From Candidatus Latescibacterota bacterium (GTDB taxonomy: Bacteria > Latescibacterota > MWCZ01): a stretch of DNA of 64,000 bases. The stretch spans positions 402,879 to 466,878 of the forward strand of contig JAKJDF010000003.1 in NCBI GenBank assembly GCA_022706085.1. Direction: 5' to 3'. Positions within the stretch are counted from its first letter, which is position 1. Every line of letters begins with the position of its first letter. A program made the translations under genes and the position numbers. Positions 7,982 to 17,194 of the stretch are shown here, piece after piece. The notes below the pieces were generated by a model. That model saw nothing but the letters and a program-made list of their open reading frames with translations. It did no database searches and was not told the DNA's origin.

Positions 7982-9049
7982 ATGGCGAAAATGACCCCGC
8001 GGCAGAGAGTGGAAGCCGCGTTGCGAGGAGAATGGGCAGACCAGATTCCTTTCACCGTTTACGCAAACAAACTCCCTCGTTGCCAGGTGGAACTGGAACT
8101 CCGGAACGCCGGGGTGTGCGTGCTGGAACGGCGGAGCGTGGTGCGTGTCGAAACACCCAACGTGAGGGTAATGTCGTTCGGGTACGAGGAACGCGGAGTG
8201 CAGTTCACGCGAAGGGTTTTCAACACGCCGTGCGGGGAACTCTCGACCATTGAACGACCCGGCATTGGGACTACGTGGCGCGTCAAGCGCATGTTCACGA
8301 AACCGGAGGATTACGCCCCGCTTCTCGCGCTGATCAAAGATCAGCGATACGCGCCGGATTTTGATACGTTCCTCAAAACACGGGAAGACCTTGGCGAGGG
8401 GGCATATTTGCGAGCGGGAATCGGTTATTCCCCCCTTCAGGAGATCATTTACACCTACATGGGCGTGGAGTGTTTCAGCATCGAGTGGGCGGAACGACGG
8501 GACGAGGTCATGCGGCTGTATGACGCGTTGACGGAAGACAGAAGGAAAATCTACCCGTTACTGGCGCAAAGTCCTGCAGAAATAATAAATTACGGTGGAA
8601 ACGTAAGTGTCGAAGTTGTGGGAAAGGCTCGTTTTGAGCGCTTCATCCTTCCGCATTACAACGAAGCAGCGGATATCGTTCACAAACAAGGGAAACTGCT
8701 CGGGTCGCATCTTGACGGAAACAACCGGCAGCTTGCGCCGTTGGTCGCGGGTTCATTACTCGATTACGTTGAAGCATTTACGCCTCCTCCCGATTGTGAC
8801 ATGACGGTTGCGGAAGCCCGGGAATTGTGGAAAGGCAAAGTCCTCTGGATCAACTTCCCATCTTCAGTCCACCTCTCCGGAGTTGAAGCGGTCGAAAACA
8901 CGATGCGGTGCCTTCTCACTGAAGCGGCTCCGGGTGATCGTTTCCTCGTAGGGGTGACCGAAGACGTGCATGAAGACGCGTGGCGAAAAACGTTTCCTGC
9001 AATGGCAAGGGTTCTCAACGAATCGGGAAGGTTGCCACTGCAACGGTGA
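7982..9049 (+). CDS. Uroporphyrinogen decarboxylase-family protein (UroD/MtaA-like)
   Basis: A 355-residue TIM-barrel protein of the UroD superfamily, which includes true haem-pathway UroD and corrinoid-dependent methyltransferases (MtaA, CmuA). The opening MTPRQRVEAALRGEWADQIP is the usual start of the non-haem subgroup, and KLLGSHLDGNN carries the His-x-Asp segment typical of the methyltransferase-like members. There is no haem gene nearby, so haem synthesis is unlikely. ATG 7982 follows GGAGGG at good spacing; the in-frame ATG at 7961 is less likely. A second UroD-like gene lies at 57.1 kb. Substrate unknown. Confidence 0.8.
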   Translation: MAKMTPRQRVEAALRGEWADQIPFTVYANKLPRCQVELELRNAGVCVLERRSVVRVETPNVRVMSFGYEERGVQFTRRVFNTPCGELSTIERPGIGTTWRVKRMFTKPEDYAPLLALIKDQRYAPDFDTFLKTREDLGEGAYLRAGIGYSPLQEIIYTYMGVECFSIEWAERRDEVMRLYDALTEDRRKIYPLLAQSPAEIINYGGNVSVEVVGKARFERFILPHYNEAADIVHKQGKLLGSHLDGNNRQLAPLVAGSLLDYVEAFTPPPDCDMTVAEARELWKGKVLWINFPSSVHLSGVEAVENTMRCLLTEAAPGDRFLVGVTEDVHEDAWRKTFPAMARVLNESGRLPLQR

Positions 9050-9109
9050 ACACGCCCCGGAGTTTGGTCACCCCAGGGTGCCCTCAGGCCTGTCCGGAGG
9101 TTCCCGCGG

Positions 9110-9595
9110 CTAACGGCTTTCGTACTCGCTGATGGATCGGTTTGCAAGCCTCTTTTCTCGTCGCGCCTGGGCATCTCTCGACCGACGCTCCTGTTCGGGT
9201 GTTTCACATAAAACGGGCGGAACCTCCACAGGGCGCCGCTTCTCATCCAGGGCCACGTACGTCAGATAGGCAGTGGCAGCGTGGTGCGTCTCGCCGGTAA
9301 GCGGGTTTTCCCCATCTACCCGGACTCCGACTTCCATGGACGAACGCCACGCATGATTGACCTGAGCCCTGAGGTGTACCACGCAACCGACGGTGATCGG
9401 GGAACGAAAGTGGAGCATGTCGATGGAAGCAGTTACCACGACCCTTCTCGCGTGGCGTTGCGCGGCGATGGCGGCGCAGATGTCGATCCACGACATTATG
9501 ACGCCTCCAAAAACGGTTCCCAGCGGATTTGCGTGGCTGGGTAGCACGAGCTCCGTCATCGTGACTGAGGAATCAGAAACGGGTTTGGGATCCAT
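9110..9595 (-). CDS. Acyl-CoA thioesterase (YciA/ACOT hot-dog family)
   Basis: A 161-residue single hot-dog-fold protein predicted to hydrolyse acyl-CoA thioesters in the cytoplasm. The family motif appears as HANPLGTVFGGVIMSWID, with the active-site Asp, followed by the central helix and the VVTASIDMLHFRSPI strand. The C-terminal tail (ERRSRDAQARREKRLAN) is charged and probably helical. ATG 9595 removes an unlikely 28-residue extension present in the longest reading to 9679. It is convergent with the UroD-like gene and divergent from pfkA. Confidence 0.87.
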   Translation of the reverse strand: MDPKPVSDSSVTMTELVLPSHANPLGTVFGGVIMSWIDICAAIAAQRHARRVVVTASIDMLHFRSPITVGCVVHLRAQVNHAWRSSMEVGVRVDGENPLTGETHHAATAYLTYVALDEKRRPVEVPPVLCETPEQERRSRDAQARREKRLANRSISEYESR

Positions 9596-9821
9596 GCAAC
9601 GGTTCCGTGGAAACAGGTTTGCCGGCGCGTGACGTATTTCAGTATCGTTGAAATTGCGTGTTTGTGGAACAATTGCCAAGGGACCGACGCGAGCGGGGCT
9701 GGCGCACGTTCTTCAGTTGTCGTTGGGAACTCCGGGCGCTGGCGTTTGGTCCGGCTTGCACGGCAACAGGCGTGAAGCGGTTGTGCAACGGCACCGCGGC
9801 GGAATGATCACGGAGAAGCAG

Positions 9822-10796
9822 ATGCAGAGGATCGGCGTCATGACATCGGGAGGTGACGCTCCCGGGATGAACGCAAACGTACGTGCGGTCGTCAGAACGG
9901 GAGTATCCAGAGGAGTTCAGGTGTTCGGAATCCGGGACGGGTTCGCCGGGCTGATTTCCGACGAGATCATCCCGATGACGTCGCAGTCCGTCGGCGGCAT
10001 TATCGGCAAAGGTGGTACGATACTCGGCACTGCCCGTTGTGAGGAGTTTCGCGATCCCGCCGGCCGTGCGAAGGCCGCGCAGACATTGCGCAAGCACGGC
10101 ATCGAAGGGATCGTGGTCTGCGGCGGAGACGGGAGCTTCCGCGGCGCTCATCTCCTGTGGAAAGAGCACAACATTCCCGTCATATGCACCCCGGGAACGA
10201 TAGACAACGACCTTGCGGGAACTGACTATACTATCGGGTTTGACACCGCAGTGAACACCGCGCTGGAGGCGATAGACAGGATACGCGATACGGCCGAGGC
10301 TCACCGGCGGACCTTCATAGTTGAAGTGATGGGTAGGCACTCCGGGTTCATCGCACTGGCCACGGCGATCGGTGGCGGGGCGGACGCAGTGCTTGTTCCC
10401 GAAATCCCTCCTGACATCCCGCGGATCATTTCGATGGTCGAAAGACGGTTTGCAGCCGGCAAGCGATTTTCGCTGATCGTCGTCGCGGAGGGCGTCGTAA
10501 TCGATGATTTCCCGGGAGCGGGCAGTGTGGCGCACATCTTGAAGAAACACGGGCTTGACTGCCGCGTTTCCATCATCGGTCATCAGCAACGAGGAGGCGC
10601 ACCTACCGCGCTGGACCGCGAATTCGCATCTCTGCTCGGAAAAGAAGCTGTCGAGGAGCTTCTGCGCGGGGGAACGAACAAGATGGCAGGAATCGTGGGG
10701 AAACGGGTGGAATTCTGCGACCTGGAGTACTCATGGCGCGAAAAGAAACCGATTGACATGGAGGTGTACCGGTTTATCAGCGAAGCTGCGATTTGA
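9822..10796 (+). CDS. pfkA: ATP-dependent 6-phosphofructokinase
   Basis: Phosphorylates fructose 6-phosphate in glycolysis. The 324-residue protein has the full bacterial PfkA layout: MTSGGDAPGMNA at the nucleotide site, GGDGS (101-105), PGTIDND with the catalytic Asp, MGRHSGF, and a late RVSIIGHQQRGGAPT that binds substrate. Gly104 in GGDGS, rather than Asp, indicates ATP rather than pyrophosphate use. The start ATG 9822 has GGAG six bases upstream; the long in-frame extension to 9648 is not part of the family. Monocistronic by context. Confidence 0.95.
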   Translation: MQRIGVMTSGGDAPGMNANVRAVVRTGVSRGVQVFGIRDGFAGLISDEIIPMTSQSVGGIIGKGGTILGTARCEEFRDPAGRAKAAQTLRKHGIEGIVVCGGDGSFRGAHLLWKEHNIPVICTPGTIDNDLAGTDYTIGFDTAVNTALEAIDRIRDTAEAHRRTFIVEVMGRHSGFIALATAIGGGADAVLVPEIPPDIPRIISMVERRFAAGKRFSLIVVAEGVVIDDFPGAGSVAHILKKHGLDCRVSIIGHQQRGGAPTALDREFASLLGKEAVEELLRGGTNKMAGIVGKRVEFCDLEYSWREKKPIDMEVYRFISEAAI

Positions 10797-10871
10797 GGTC
10801 GGCGTTGAGGGGTACTCTCGTCAACTTCCTGAAAAACTGCCTGCACCTCGAACCGACATCTGTGGCGCAGT

Positions 10872-10901
10872 TTGCGATGGATGTTCCGGTTCCCGTATAA
10901 T
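10872..10901 (+). promoter_or_regulatory. Promoter of the LacI-type regulator gene
   Basis: TTGCGA (10872-10877; four of six) and a perfect TATAAT (10896-10901) are 18 nt apart. Transcription would start near 10908, about 86 nt before the regulator's ATG. The intergenic segment 10797-10993 holds no other gene. Confidence 0.62.
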
Positions 10902-10993
10902 ACTTCACAACGTCGGATACAGGGTTCCTTGCTTCCCGCTTCTTCTGCGAAACGTTTTCGTGGAAAGACTCACGGGTTTGAAGAGACCGGGAA

Positions 10994-12091
10994 ATGGCGC
11001 GGCGAATAACCATTGCAGACATTGCGCGTTATGCGGGGGTATCCCCGGCCACGGTTTCCCTGGTCCTGAACGGGAAGTACACGCAGGGGCAGACTGCAAG
11101 GGGAACTGCCGAGCGAGTCTGGGAAGCCGCCAGAGTCCTGGGCTACAGAGGGCGCATCCGGACGCGCCCGGAACCCGGGGCGCCCGCCATAGGCCTTCTG
11201 ATCGCAGACAGGGAGTCTTTTTTCACCACCTACTATGGGCCGCGGCTTCTCAAAGGGATGTGGCACGTCGCTGATGAGTATAACGCTCATTTGTTCCTGT
11301 TTAGTGATCGGATGGAGGGGCATCCCGTAACCTTCGATTACCTGAGAAAGGAACTCGAATCCCGCCGCGTAAACGACCTCGTCGTGAATGTGAACAATAA
11401 CCTGAGCGAATCGCTGCTTGACACGGTGGAGGCGCTTGCAATAGGGGGCACGCGGATCGTGGCGCTGTGGCGGAGGCCGAAGTCGTGGTTTGCGCCATGT
11501 GTGGCTCCAGACGACGAGAACGCCGCGCTGCTGATGCTGTCGCACCTTTTCGAGCTCGGACACCGCCGCGTGGCGCTGGTTGCAACCGAACCGGACGAGC
11601 GCACGTTGCTGATCACCGAACGGTTCGCCGCCGCAGCGCGGGAGATGGGGGTAGACCTGGCTCTTGGCGAAGGTCTTTTTGAAAAAGGTGGCAGGTGGGG
11701 CGTGCTCGACGACGACCAGGCTGTTGCCCGTTTGCTTGGTTGTTCCTCTCCTCCGACGGCGATTGCGACCCTGTACGATGGTCGCGCGATCGGCGTAACA
11801 AAGGCGTTGCGCTCTCTCGGTTGTCGTGTTCCGGATGACATTTCCCTGATCTCGTACGGAAATATGCCGGAAAACCGACCAGCTCCGTACCCGATTACGA
11901 TGGTGCAGTCGCCGATCGAGCAGATCGGGGAAACCGCGGTACGCCTTCTGGTGGACTCGGAATCCTCGTATTCGGCATGTTGCACCGGGCCTCCGATCAG
12001 ACTTCCCGTCGCGCTCCGGGTGGGGGCCACTACAGGGCCGGCAAGCAAGGCTGGTCCGTATTCCCGTTCACGGGTTCTTCGCGCTTTCTGA
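10994..12091 (+). CDS. LacI-family transcriptional regulator
   Basis: A 365-residue DNA-binding regulator. The N-terminal helix-turn-helix is clear (ITIADIARYAGVSPATVSLV, about residues 5-24) followed by a hinge and a periplasmic-binding-protein-like sensor domain, with the usual HLFELGHRRVALV and late PDDISLISYGN segments. Such proteins normally repress sugar-use genes and respond to a sugar or sugar phosphate. The stretch after the recognition helix (YTQGQTARGTAERVW) is a few residues longer than usual. A good promoter lies upstream, and a secreted FG-GAP protein gene starts 65 nt downstream in the same direction. The target operon cannot be read from the sequence. Confidence 0.92.
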   Translation: MARRITIADIARYAGVSPATVSLVLNGKYTQGQTARGTAERVWEAARVLGYRGRIRTRPEPGAPAIGLLIADRESFFTTYYGPRLLKGMWHVADEYNAHLFLFSDRMEGHPVTFDYLRKELESRRVNDLVVNVNNNLSESLLDTVEALAIGGTRIVALWRRPKSWFAPCVAPDDENAALLMLSHLFELGHRRVALVATEPDERTLLITERFAAAAREMGVDLALGEGLFEKGGRWGVLDDDQAVARLLGCSSPPTAIATLYDGRAIGVTKALRSLGCRVPDDISLISYGNMPENRPAPYPITMVQSPIEQIGETAVRLLVDSESSYSACCTGPPIRLPVALRVGATTGPASKAGPYSRSRVLRAF

Positions 12092-12155
12092 GGCGCGCCG
12101 GTTCCTTCCTGGTTTCCTGCTTTTTTGCCACATATCTCGTTCGGAGAATGAGACC

Positions 12156-14504
12156 GTGAATTCGTTCAGAGTGGTATGGATGGCGATCGCCGTCGTGTTT
12201 TTCGTGAATCCGGCAGTTTCGCGGGAATCCGCAACAATACGCGTCACCGTTGGCCCGGGTCGGTTGGACTGGCCTCATGCGCCTGTGGTGGTCCGCCTGG
12301 ATAGCATCCTGTCCAGAAAAGGATGGAAGTCGCCGCTTGGCGCCTCGTTGATTCGGGTGCGCGAGCCGGGCACAGGCAATCTGGTGTCGAGCAGGGCGGG
12401 GTGGAGCCACAGCGGCGAGTGTCCCGGCCTTCTTCTCTTCTCGAAGACGGGCCCGGGGCGCAGGGAATACGTGATTACGGTGACGTCTGGCGAAGCGACT
12501 CCGCCGGGAGAAAGGATTCCCGTTGTGGGTTGTGGAGAGCCCCTGACGCACGGCGTGACGGGAATTGTGTCGGGCATAGACGGCAGCTTCAACAGCCATC
12601 TCGCCGTGGCAGACTGGGATGGAGACGGAGATCTGGATTTCTTCATCGCGCAAGGCCAGGGCGGGGGCGCCAACTGGACCATGCACGGCCTTTTGTACTA
12701 CGAGAATGTGGGCACCTCCCGCTCGCCGCTCATGTCAAAACCTCGAAGGCTGTTCGAGAGCACCTCCTCGCCGCAGGTGGCAGACTGGAACGGGGACGGC
12801 TTTCTCGACATTTTGCAGGGCGGCTTGCTGTACCGGAATCTCGGACCCGAAGGCGCCTTTTCCTTTGCGCCTCCCGATTCCCTTGCAGGCCTGCCTCGAA
12901 TGAGTGCGCTGGTTGACTGGAATGGCGACGGCCTGATCGACATCGTTCAAAGTGAGAGCACAGGCGGCGGGGATCCGTCGCCCTCCATCTGGAGCAAAAA
13001 TTCGTCTGAATCGCCCTACACGACTGAGGGTGTGTGGCGCGGTTACACGAGCCACGGACGAATCATTGTCCACAGGAACAGCGGGAGTGCTTCGCATCCC
13101 AGGTTTTCTGCGACACCGGAGACGTTGCGTGCGGGAGCGGAGTGGTTGGACGTTCCGGGAGGCGGCGTGCCTGCCTTCGGTGATATGGACGGAGACGGCG
13201 ACGATGATCTGCTTGTCGGGACTACTCACGATCTGTTCTACTTCGAAAATGCAGGGACTCGAGTTGCCCCGGTGTATCGTCGCGGCGCGCCTCTGGATAT
13301 CGGACTTGAAGAAGTCTACGTGAGGCCGTCGGTTGCCGACGTGAACGGGGACGGAATGCCGGACGTGCTGATAGCGCAGGAAAACGGCGATGTCAAGCTG
13401 GTCGAAAACCTTGGGCGCCCCGCCGGCGAGGACAAGCCGCGATTCGGGGCACCCTCTCGAGTTCAACAGCGCGACCCACTCATTGACGCGGGGAGCGTGG
13501 GAGCCTTTGACGTTGCCGACGTGAACGCGGACGGACGACCGGACATAGTAGCTTCGAACTCGTACGGTGAGGTATGGCAATGGCTTTCGGCGTCTCGAGA
13601 TTGCTCCTGGGTGTTCGGCACGGGAACACGCGTGCAGGCCGGAGGGAAGCTTATACGGATATTCGCCGGAGCGTCCGGAAGCATACAGGGGCCTGGAGAA
13701 GCACGTTACGGATACGGTGCACCGGAAATCGCAGATTGGGATGGGGACGGCGTGCCGGACTTGATACTCGCCGACGTGTGGGGTAAGCACACACTTTTCC
13801 GCGGACTGGGCGTTGATTCACGACAGACCGGCGTCAGTGCAGGATTGGAGCTCTCAGAGGGACAACCGTTGCGTTTCCGGAACCCGCGTGACGCCGTGAA
13901 ACCAGCGTGGAACTGGTGGAATCCTGTCGGCGGCGAGCTTGTGACGCAGTGGCGAACACGCGGGGAGGTTCTGGATCGGAACGGCGATGGCGAAGTGGAC
14001 TACGTCACGATCGATCACGAGGGATACCTCGCTCTTACTACCGGTATTAGAACGCAGGCGGGCAGAGTCCTCGGACCTCTCGAGCGGGTGTTTCTGACCG
14101 AAACCGGGGAATCGCTTCGGCTTACACCCGGAACCTGTGGCCGCAGCGGCCGTTACAAAATTGCTCTGGCGGACTGGGATGGCGACGGGGACGTGGACCT
14201 TATCAGGGGTGTTGCGACTCCCTCCGGCAATACCATGCACACGCCGTCGGAGGAAACCGGTTGTGCGTTTTTGTTCGAGAACATCGGGAACAACCGCTTT
14301 GCGTTCCGGGGGGAGATGGTTCCCGACTCCACCGTTCAGCTCGCCGGCCACAGCTCGTGTCCTCAACCGTTCGACTTTGATAACGATGGCAAACTGGACC
14401 TTCTGATCGGTGCTGAGGACGGTCACATTTACGCGTTCCACCGCTCCTATCTCGAAAAGGATCTGCCGCGAGTTCAGGTGACGCAGGTCAGAATAACACA
14501 CTGA
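12156..14504 (+). CDS. Secreted FG-GAP/VCBS-repeat protein with ten calcium-loop motifs
   Basis: A 782-residue exported protein: hydrophobic signal segment (WMAIAVVFFVNPAVS, about residues 8-22), then repeats of an integrin-type beta propeller. Ten DxDxDG-type loops are visible, including DWDGDGDLD, DWNGDGFLD, DWNGDGLID, DMDGDGDDD, DVNGDGMPD, DVNADGRPD, DWDGDGVPD, DRNGDGEVD, DWDGDGDVD and DFDNDGKLD. These bind calcium in known structures. No catalytic domain is recognised; the first ~130 residues may be a separate beta domain. The start is GTG 12156 with GGAG upstream (an in-frame ATG lies at 12180). It probably shares a transcript with the LacI regulator. Adhesion or polysaccharide binding is inference. 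Confidence 0.85.
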   Translation: MNSFRVVWMAIAVVFFVNPAVSRESATIRVTVGPGRLDWPHAPVVVRLDSILSRKGWKSPLGASLIRVREPGTGNLVSSRAGWSHSGECPGLLLFSKTGPGRREYVITVTSGEATPPGERIPVVGCGEPLTHGVTGIVSGIDGSFNSHLAVADWDGDGDLDFFIAQGQGGGANWTMHGLLYYENVGTSRSPLMSKPRRLFESTSSPQVADWNGDGFLDILQGGLLYRNLGPEGAFSFAPPDSLAGLPRMSALVDWNGDGLIDIVQSESTGGGDPSPSIWSKNSSESPYTTEGVWRGYTSHGRIIVHRNSGSASHPRFSATPETLRAGAEWLDVPGGGVPAFGDMDGDGDDDLLVGTTHDLFYFENAGTRVAPVYRRGAPLDIGLEEVYVRPSVADVNGDGMPDVLIAQENGDVKLVENLGRPAGEDKPRFGAPSRVQQRDPLIDAGSVGAFDVADVNADGRPDIVASNSYGEVWQWLSASRDCSWVFGTGTRVQAGGKLIRIFAGASGSIQGPGEARYGYGAPEIADWDGDGVPDLILADVWGKHTLFRGLGVDSRQTGVSAGLELSEGQPLRFRNPRDAVKPAWNWWNPVGGELVTQWRTRGEVLDRNGDGEVDYVTIDHEGYLALTTGIRTQAGRVLGPLERVFLTETGESLRLTPGTCGRSGRYKIALADWDGDGDVDLIRGVATPSGNTMHTPSEETGCAFLFENIGNNRFAFRGEMVPDSTVQLAGHSSCPQPFDFDNDGKLDLLIGAEDGHIYAFHRSYLEKDLPRVQVTQVRITH

Positions 14505-14539
14505 AAGATTGGTCCCCCGCGACGCCGCAGAGGTCTGAA

Positions 14540-17005
14540 TCAGGCCTTTTTCCGCTTGAGCCACTGAAGACGCGAACGAACTTTCGCCTCTTCGTTTGCG
14601 GGCAACGGTTTTGCGGGCACGTGTTGTTCCTCGACCGCGGGAAGCACGCGTGCGCTTGATGGCGCCACGCGTTGCTTGGGAGTATAAGGCGGCTTTTCCA
14701 GGAAATGGTGCAACAGGATCAGCGCCGTTTCCTTGTCCGGAATGATGTCACGCTCACCGGCTGCATCGTGGCCGCGCGTAGGGGGCGGAGCTCCCACACA
14801 CGATGGACAGCCATCGATGCAGGGGCACTCGGAAACGAGTTCCCACGCGGCCGTGAATATCTGCTCCGTCCACTGGTAGGTCCTTTCGGAAAAACCGATT
14901 CCACCCGGGTATTTGTCATACACGAAAATCGCGGGCGTACCAAGGTTGGAACTGTCGACAATGCTTCCGATATCGGTGGTGTCAGCCATGACAAAGAGCG
15001 GGACAATTTCTACGAGAACATTGGCGATTCCCTTCAAGCCTTCAGCGGGAACCCTGCCCCAGGCCCTGCATGCATCGAGGGCCGCAGCAAGCGGAACAAG
15101 CCAGAATGCAGTCGTGTCGAGCGTCTGCGTGGGCAGGTCAAGGTTTTCGTAACCGATTGACTCCCGGCTTCCAAACTTGATCTTTTTGAACATCACGACG
15201 TTGAGACTGACGGTGACATCCCCGAGCGCCATTTTGCTCACACGCCAGGCGCCCTCACGTTCGGTATTCCGAACGACAATGCTCGACTCGCTGACAGATT
15301 GCGTGTAATAATCCACGCCTTCTCGGCGGACGTGCGCGATTTTTCGATCCACGTCAAGTTTGTCCACAAAGAAGGTTTCGGCGTCGTGGAGGTAAACGGC
15401 GTGAGTGTGTACCTGGGAAAGTGCGCTTATCTCATCCAGTGTGCCGATGGCCTGAGGCCCCTGATCCGTTTCGTTCATAATCGTGTACGTCGTGTCGTCC
15501 ATGTTCCGAAGGCCAATTTTTGCGGCGGCGTACCCTGATCTCGCGAAGTGCCAGCGTTCACCAACCCGCCGAACGTGTCCCTCGTCTGCAAGTATTTCGA
15601 CCAACGCGGGCGTGTACTCACCGAACAGATCAACGCGCTCCTCGGGGGCAATGGGAAGTTCCTGCGCTGCACAGAGCAAATGACCGATCGCTACGTGCGG
15701 GTTGGTGGGATCGATGATAGCGTGTTCCGGGTTTCTTTCGAAGAAATACTGCGGATGATTCATGAGATACTGGTCTATGGGCGTATTGTGTGCGATCAGC
15801 ACTACCAGGGAGCGTTCTCTGCCCCTTCCCGCCCGACCGGCCTGTTGCCATGTGCTGGCGATCGTGCCGGGGTAACCGATCAGAATGCTGGCTTCGAGCG
15901 TGCCTATATCTATTCCGAGTTCGAGCGCGTTGGTGCTGATTACGCCGAGGAGCTCACCTTCGAAAAGCTGCCGTTCGATTTCTCGACGTTCTTCCGGCAG
16001 ATACCCCCCGCGATAGGCCCTCACCCGACGCGCGAGTGATGCGTTGCGGTGAGAAAGAACGTCCTGGACAAAGCGGTACAGAAGCTCTGCGGAGACGCGC
16101 GTTCTGACAAAAGCGATCACCGGGGTGCGCTCTTCGATCAAGGAAACCATGCAGTACTGCGCGTCGGAAAGCGCGCTCCTGCGTTCCGGAGTTTCTCCGG
16201 CGGACGGATCATCCAGCAGAGGGGGGTTCCACAGCACGAAACTTTTCTCGCCACGCGGTGATCCATCTCGGTCGATAAGCTTCAGGCTGCGCTGGGTGAG
16301 GTTTTCGGCATGTTCCAGCGGGTTGGCGATGGTTGCGGATGAGCAAAGATAGAGCGGATTCGACCCGTAGTGGGCGCAGATGCGGTTCAAGCGTCGGAGC
16401 ACTCCCGCGACGTTTGAACCGAACACACCCCGGTAGGTATGGATTTCGTCGAGAACCACGTATCTGAGCTTCTCGAAAAAACGTGCCCACCGCGCGTGGT
16501 GAGGCAGTATGCCGGCGTGCAGCATATCCGGGTTGGTGAGAATCAGCTGCCCCTCGTTTCGCAGAACCCGACGTGTGGTGGGTGCGGTATCGCCGTCGTA
16601 GGTCCCTGCTTTCACTCCCAGTCCGAGCCCCTGGAGGTAACGCAACACGCCGCGCAGTTGGTCCTGAGCCAATGCTTTCGTCGGGTAAACGCAAAGCGCG
16701 CATGAGTCCGGCTCCGCGAGAAGGCGCTCGAAAATCGGAAGATCGTAGCACAGGGTCTTGCCGCTTGCGGTTCCGGTGACGACCACGAAACCGCGCCCGC
16801 TTCTCGCCGACTCCAGCGCATCAGCCTGATGGCAATACAGGCGGCTGATCCCCTGGTCTTTCAACACCTCGGCAATGGCGGCATCAAGGGGTACGTCGGG
16901 TTCCCGGAACGTCGCTTCGCGAGCCGGAATGCGTTGCACATGCACAACTTGTCGACGCCATCCGGATTCCGCTCCAATGCGTTTCAAAAACCGGTCTACA
17001 TCCAT
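14540..17005 (-). CDS. DEAD/DEAH-box helicase with C-terminal DUF1998 (YprA/MrfA-like)
   Basis: An 821-residue superfamily 2 helicase. Motifs in order: TGTASGKT (Walker A), DEIHTYRG (DExH), CSSATI (motif III), a second RecA domain with ISTNALELGIDIG and QQAGRAGRG (motif VI). The C-terminal DUF1998 region ends with a cysteine cluster CPCIDGCPSCVG that in MrfA binds zinc. MrfA unwinds DNA with MrfB exonuclease in mitomycin-type crosslink repair; no mrfB lies next to it. ATG 17005 is selected because AAAGGG precedes it and the 49-residue extension to 17152 lacks family features. It is divergent from the nucleotidyltransferase gene. Confidence 0.9.
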   Translation of the reverse strand: MDVDRFLKRIGAESGWRRQVVHVQRIPAREATFREPDVPLDAAIAEVLKDQGISRLYCHQADALESARSGRGFVVVTGTASGKTLCYDLPIFERLLAEPDSCALCVYPTKALAQDQLRGVLRYLQGLGLGVKAGTYDGDTAPTTRRVLRNEGQLILTNPDMLHAGILPHHARWARFFEKLRYVVLDEIHTYRGVFGSNVAGVLRRLNRICAHYGSNPLYLCSSATIANPLEHAENLTQRSLKLIDRDGSPRGEKSFVLWNPPLLDDPSAGETPERRSALSDAQYCMVSLIEERTPVIAFVRTRVSAELLYRFVQDVLSHRNASLARRVRAYRGGYLPEERREIERQLFEGELLGVISTNALELGIDIGTLEASILIGYPGTIASTWQQAGRAGRGRERSLVVLIAHNTPIDQYLMNHPQYFFERNPEHAIIDPTNPHVAIGHLLCAAQELPIAPEERVDLFGEYTPALVEILADEGHVRRVGERWHFARSGYAAAKIGLRNMDDTTYTIMNETDQGPQAIGTLDEISALSQVHTHAVYLHDAETFFVDKLDVDRKIAHVRREGVDYYTQSVSESSIVVRNTEREGAWRVSKMALGDVTVSLNVVMFKKIKFGSRESIGYENLDLPTQTLDTTAFWLVPLAAALDACRAWGRVPAEGLKGIANVLVEIVPLFVMADTTDIGSIVDSSNLGTPAIFVYDKYPGGIGFSERTYQWTEQIFTAAWELVSECPCIDGCPSCVGAPPPTRGHDAAGERDIIPDKETALILLHHFLEKPPYTPKQRVAPSSARVLPAVEEQHVPAKPLPANEEAKVRSRLQWLKRKKA

Positions 17006-17194
17006 GGGATAGCCCTTTGTTCGTATGGAAAGAGCCCGACGGGGGCTCTTGCGGACTCTGTTTTCCTGCGTTAACGTACGCAAGGAAACTGCCGGAACCC
17101 ACAGCCTGTGCACGTCCGCTTTGACGGCGTGGGGAACCGACACCGGACGCACGGAAGCCGGGGCAAGACGTAGATCTCGGAAGGGAAAGTGGCC

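Noticed and set aside
12735-13790. 351-residue open frame antisense to the FG-GAP protein gene
   Set aside because: It is an artefact of the regular Asp/Gly codons of the repeats.
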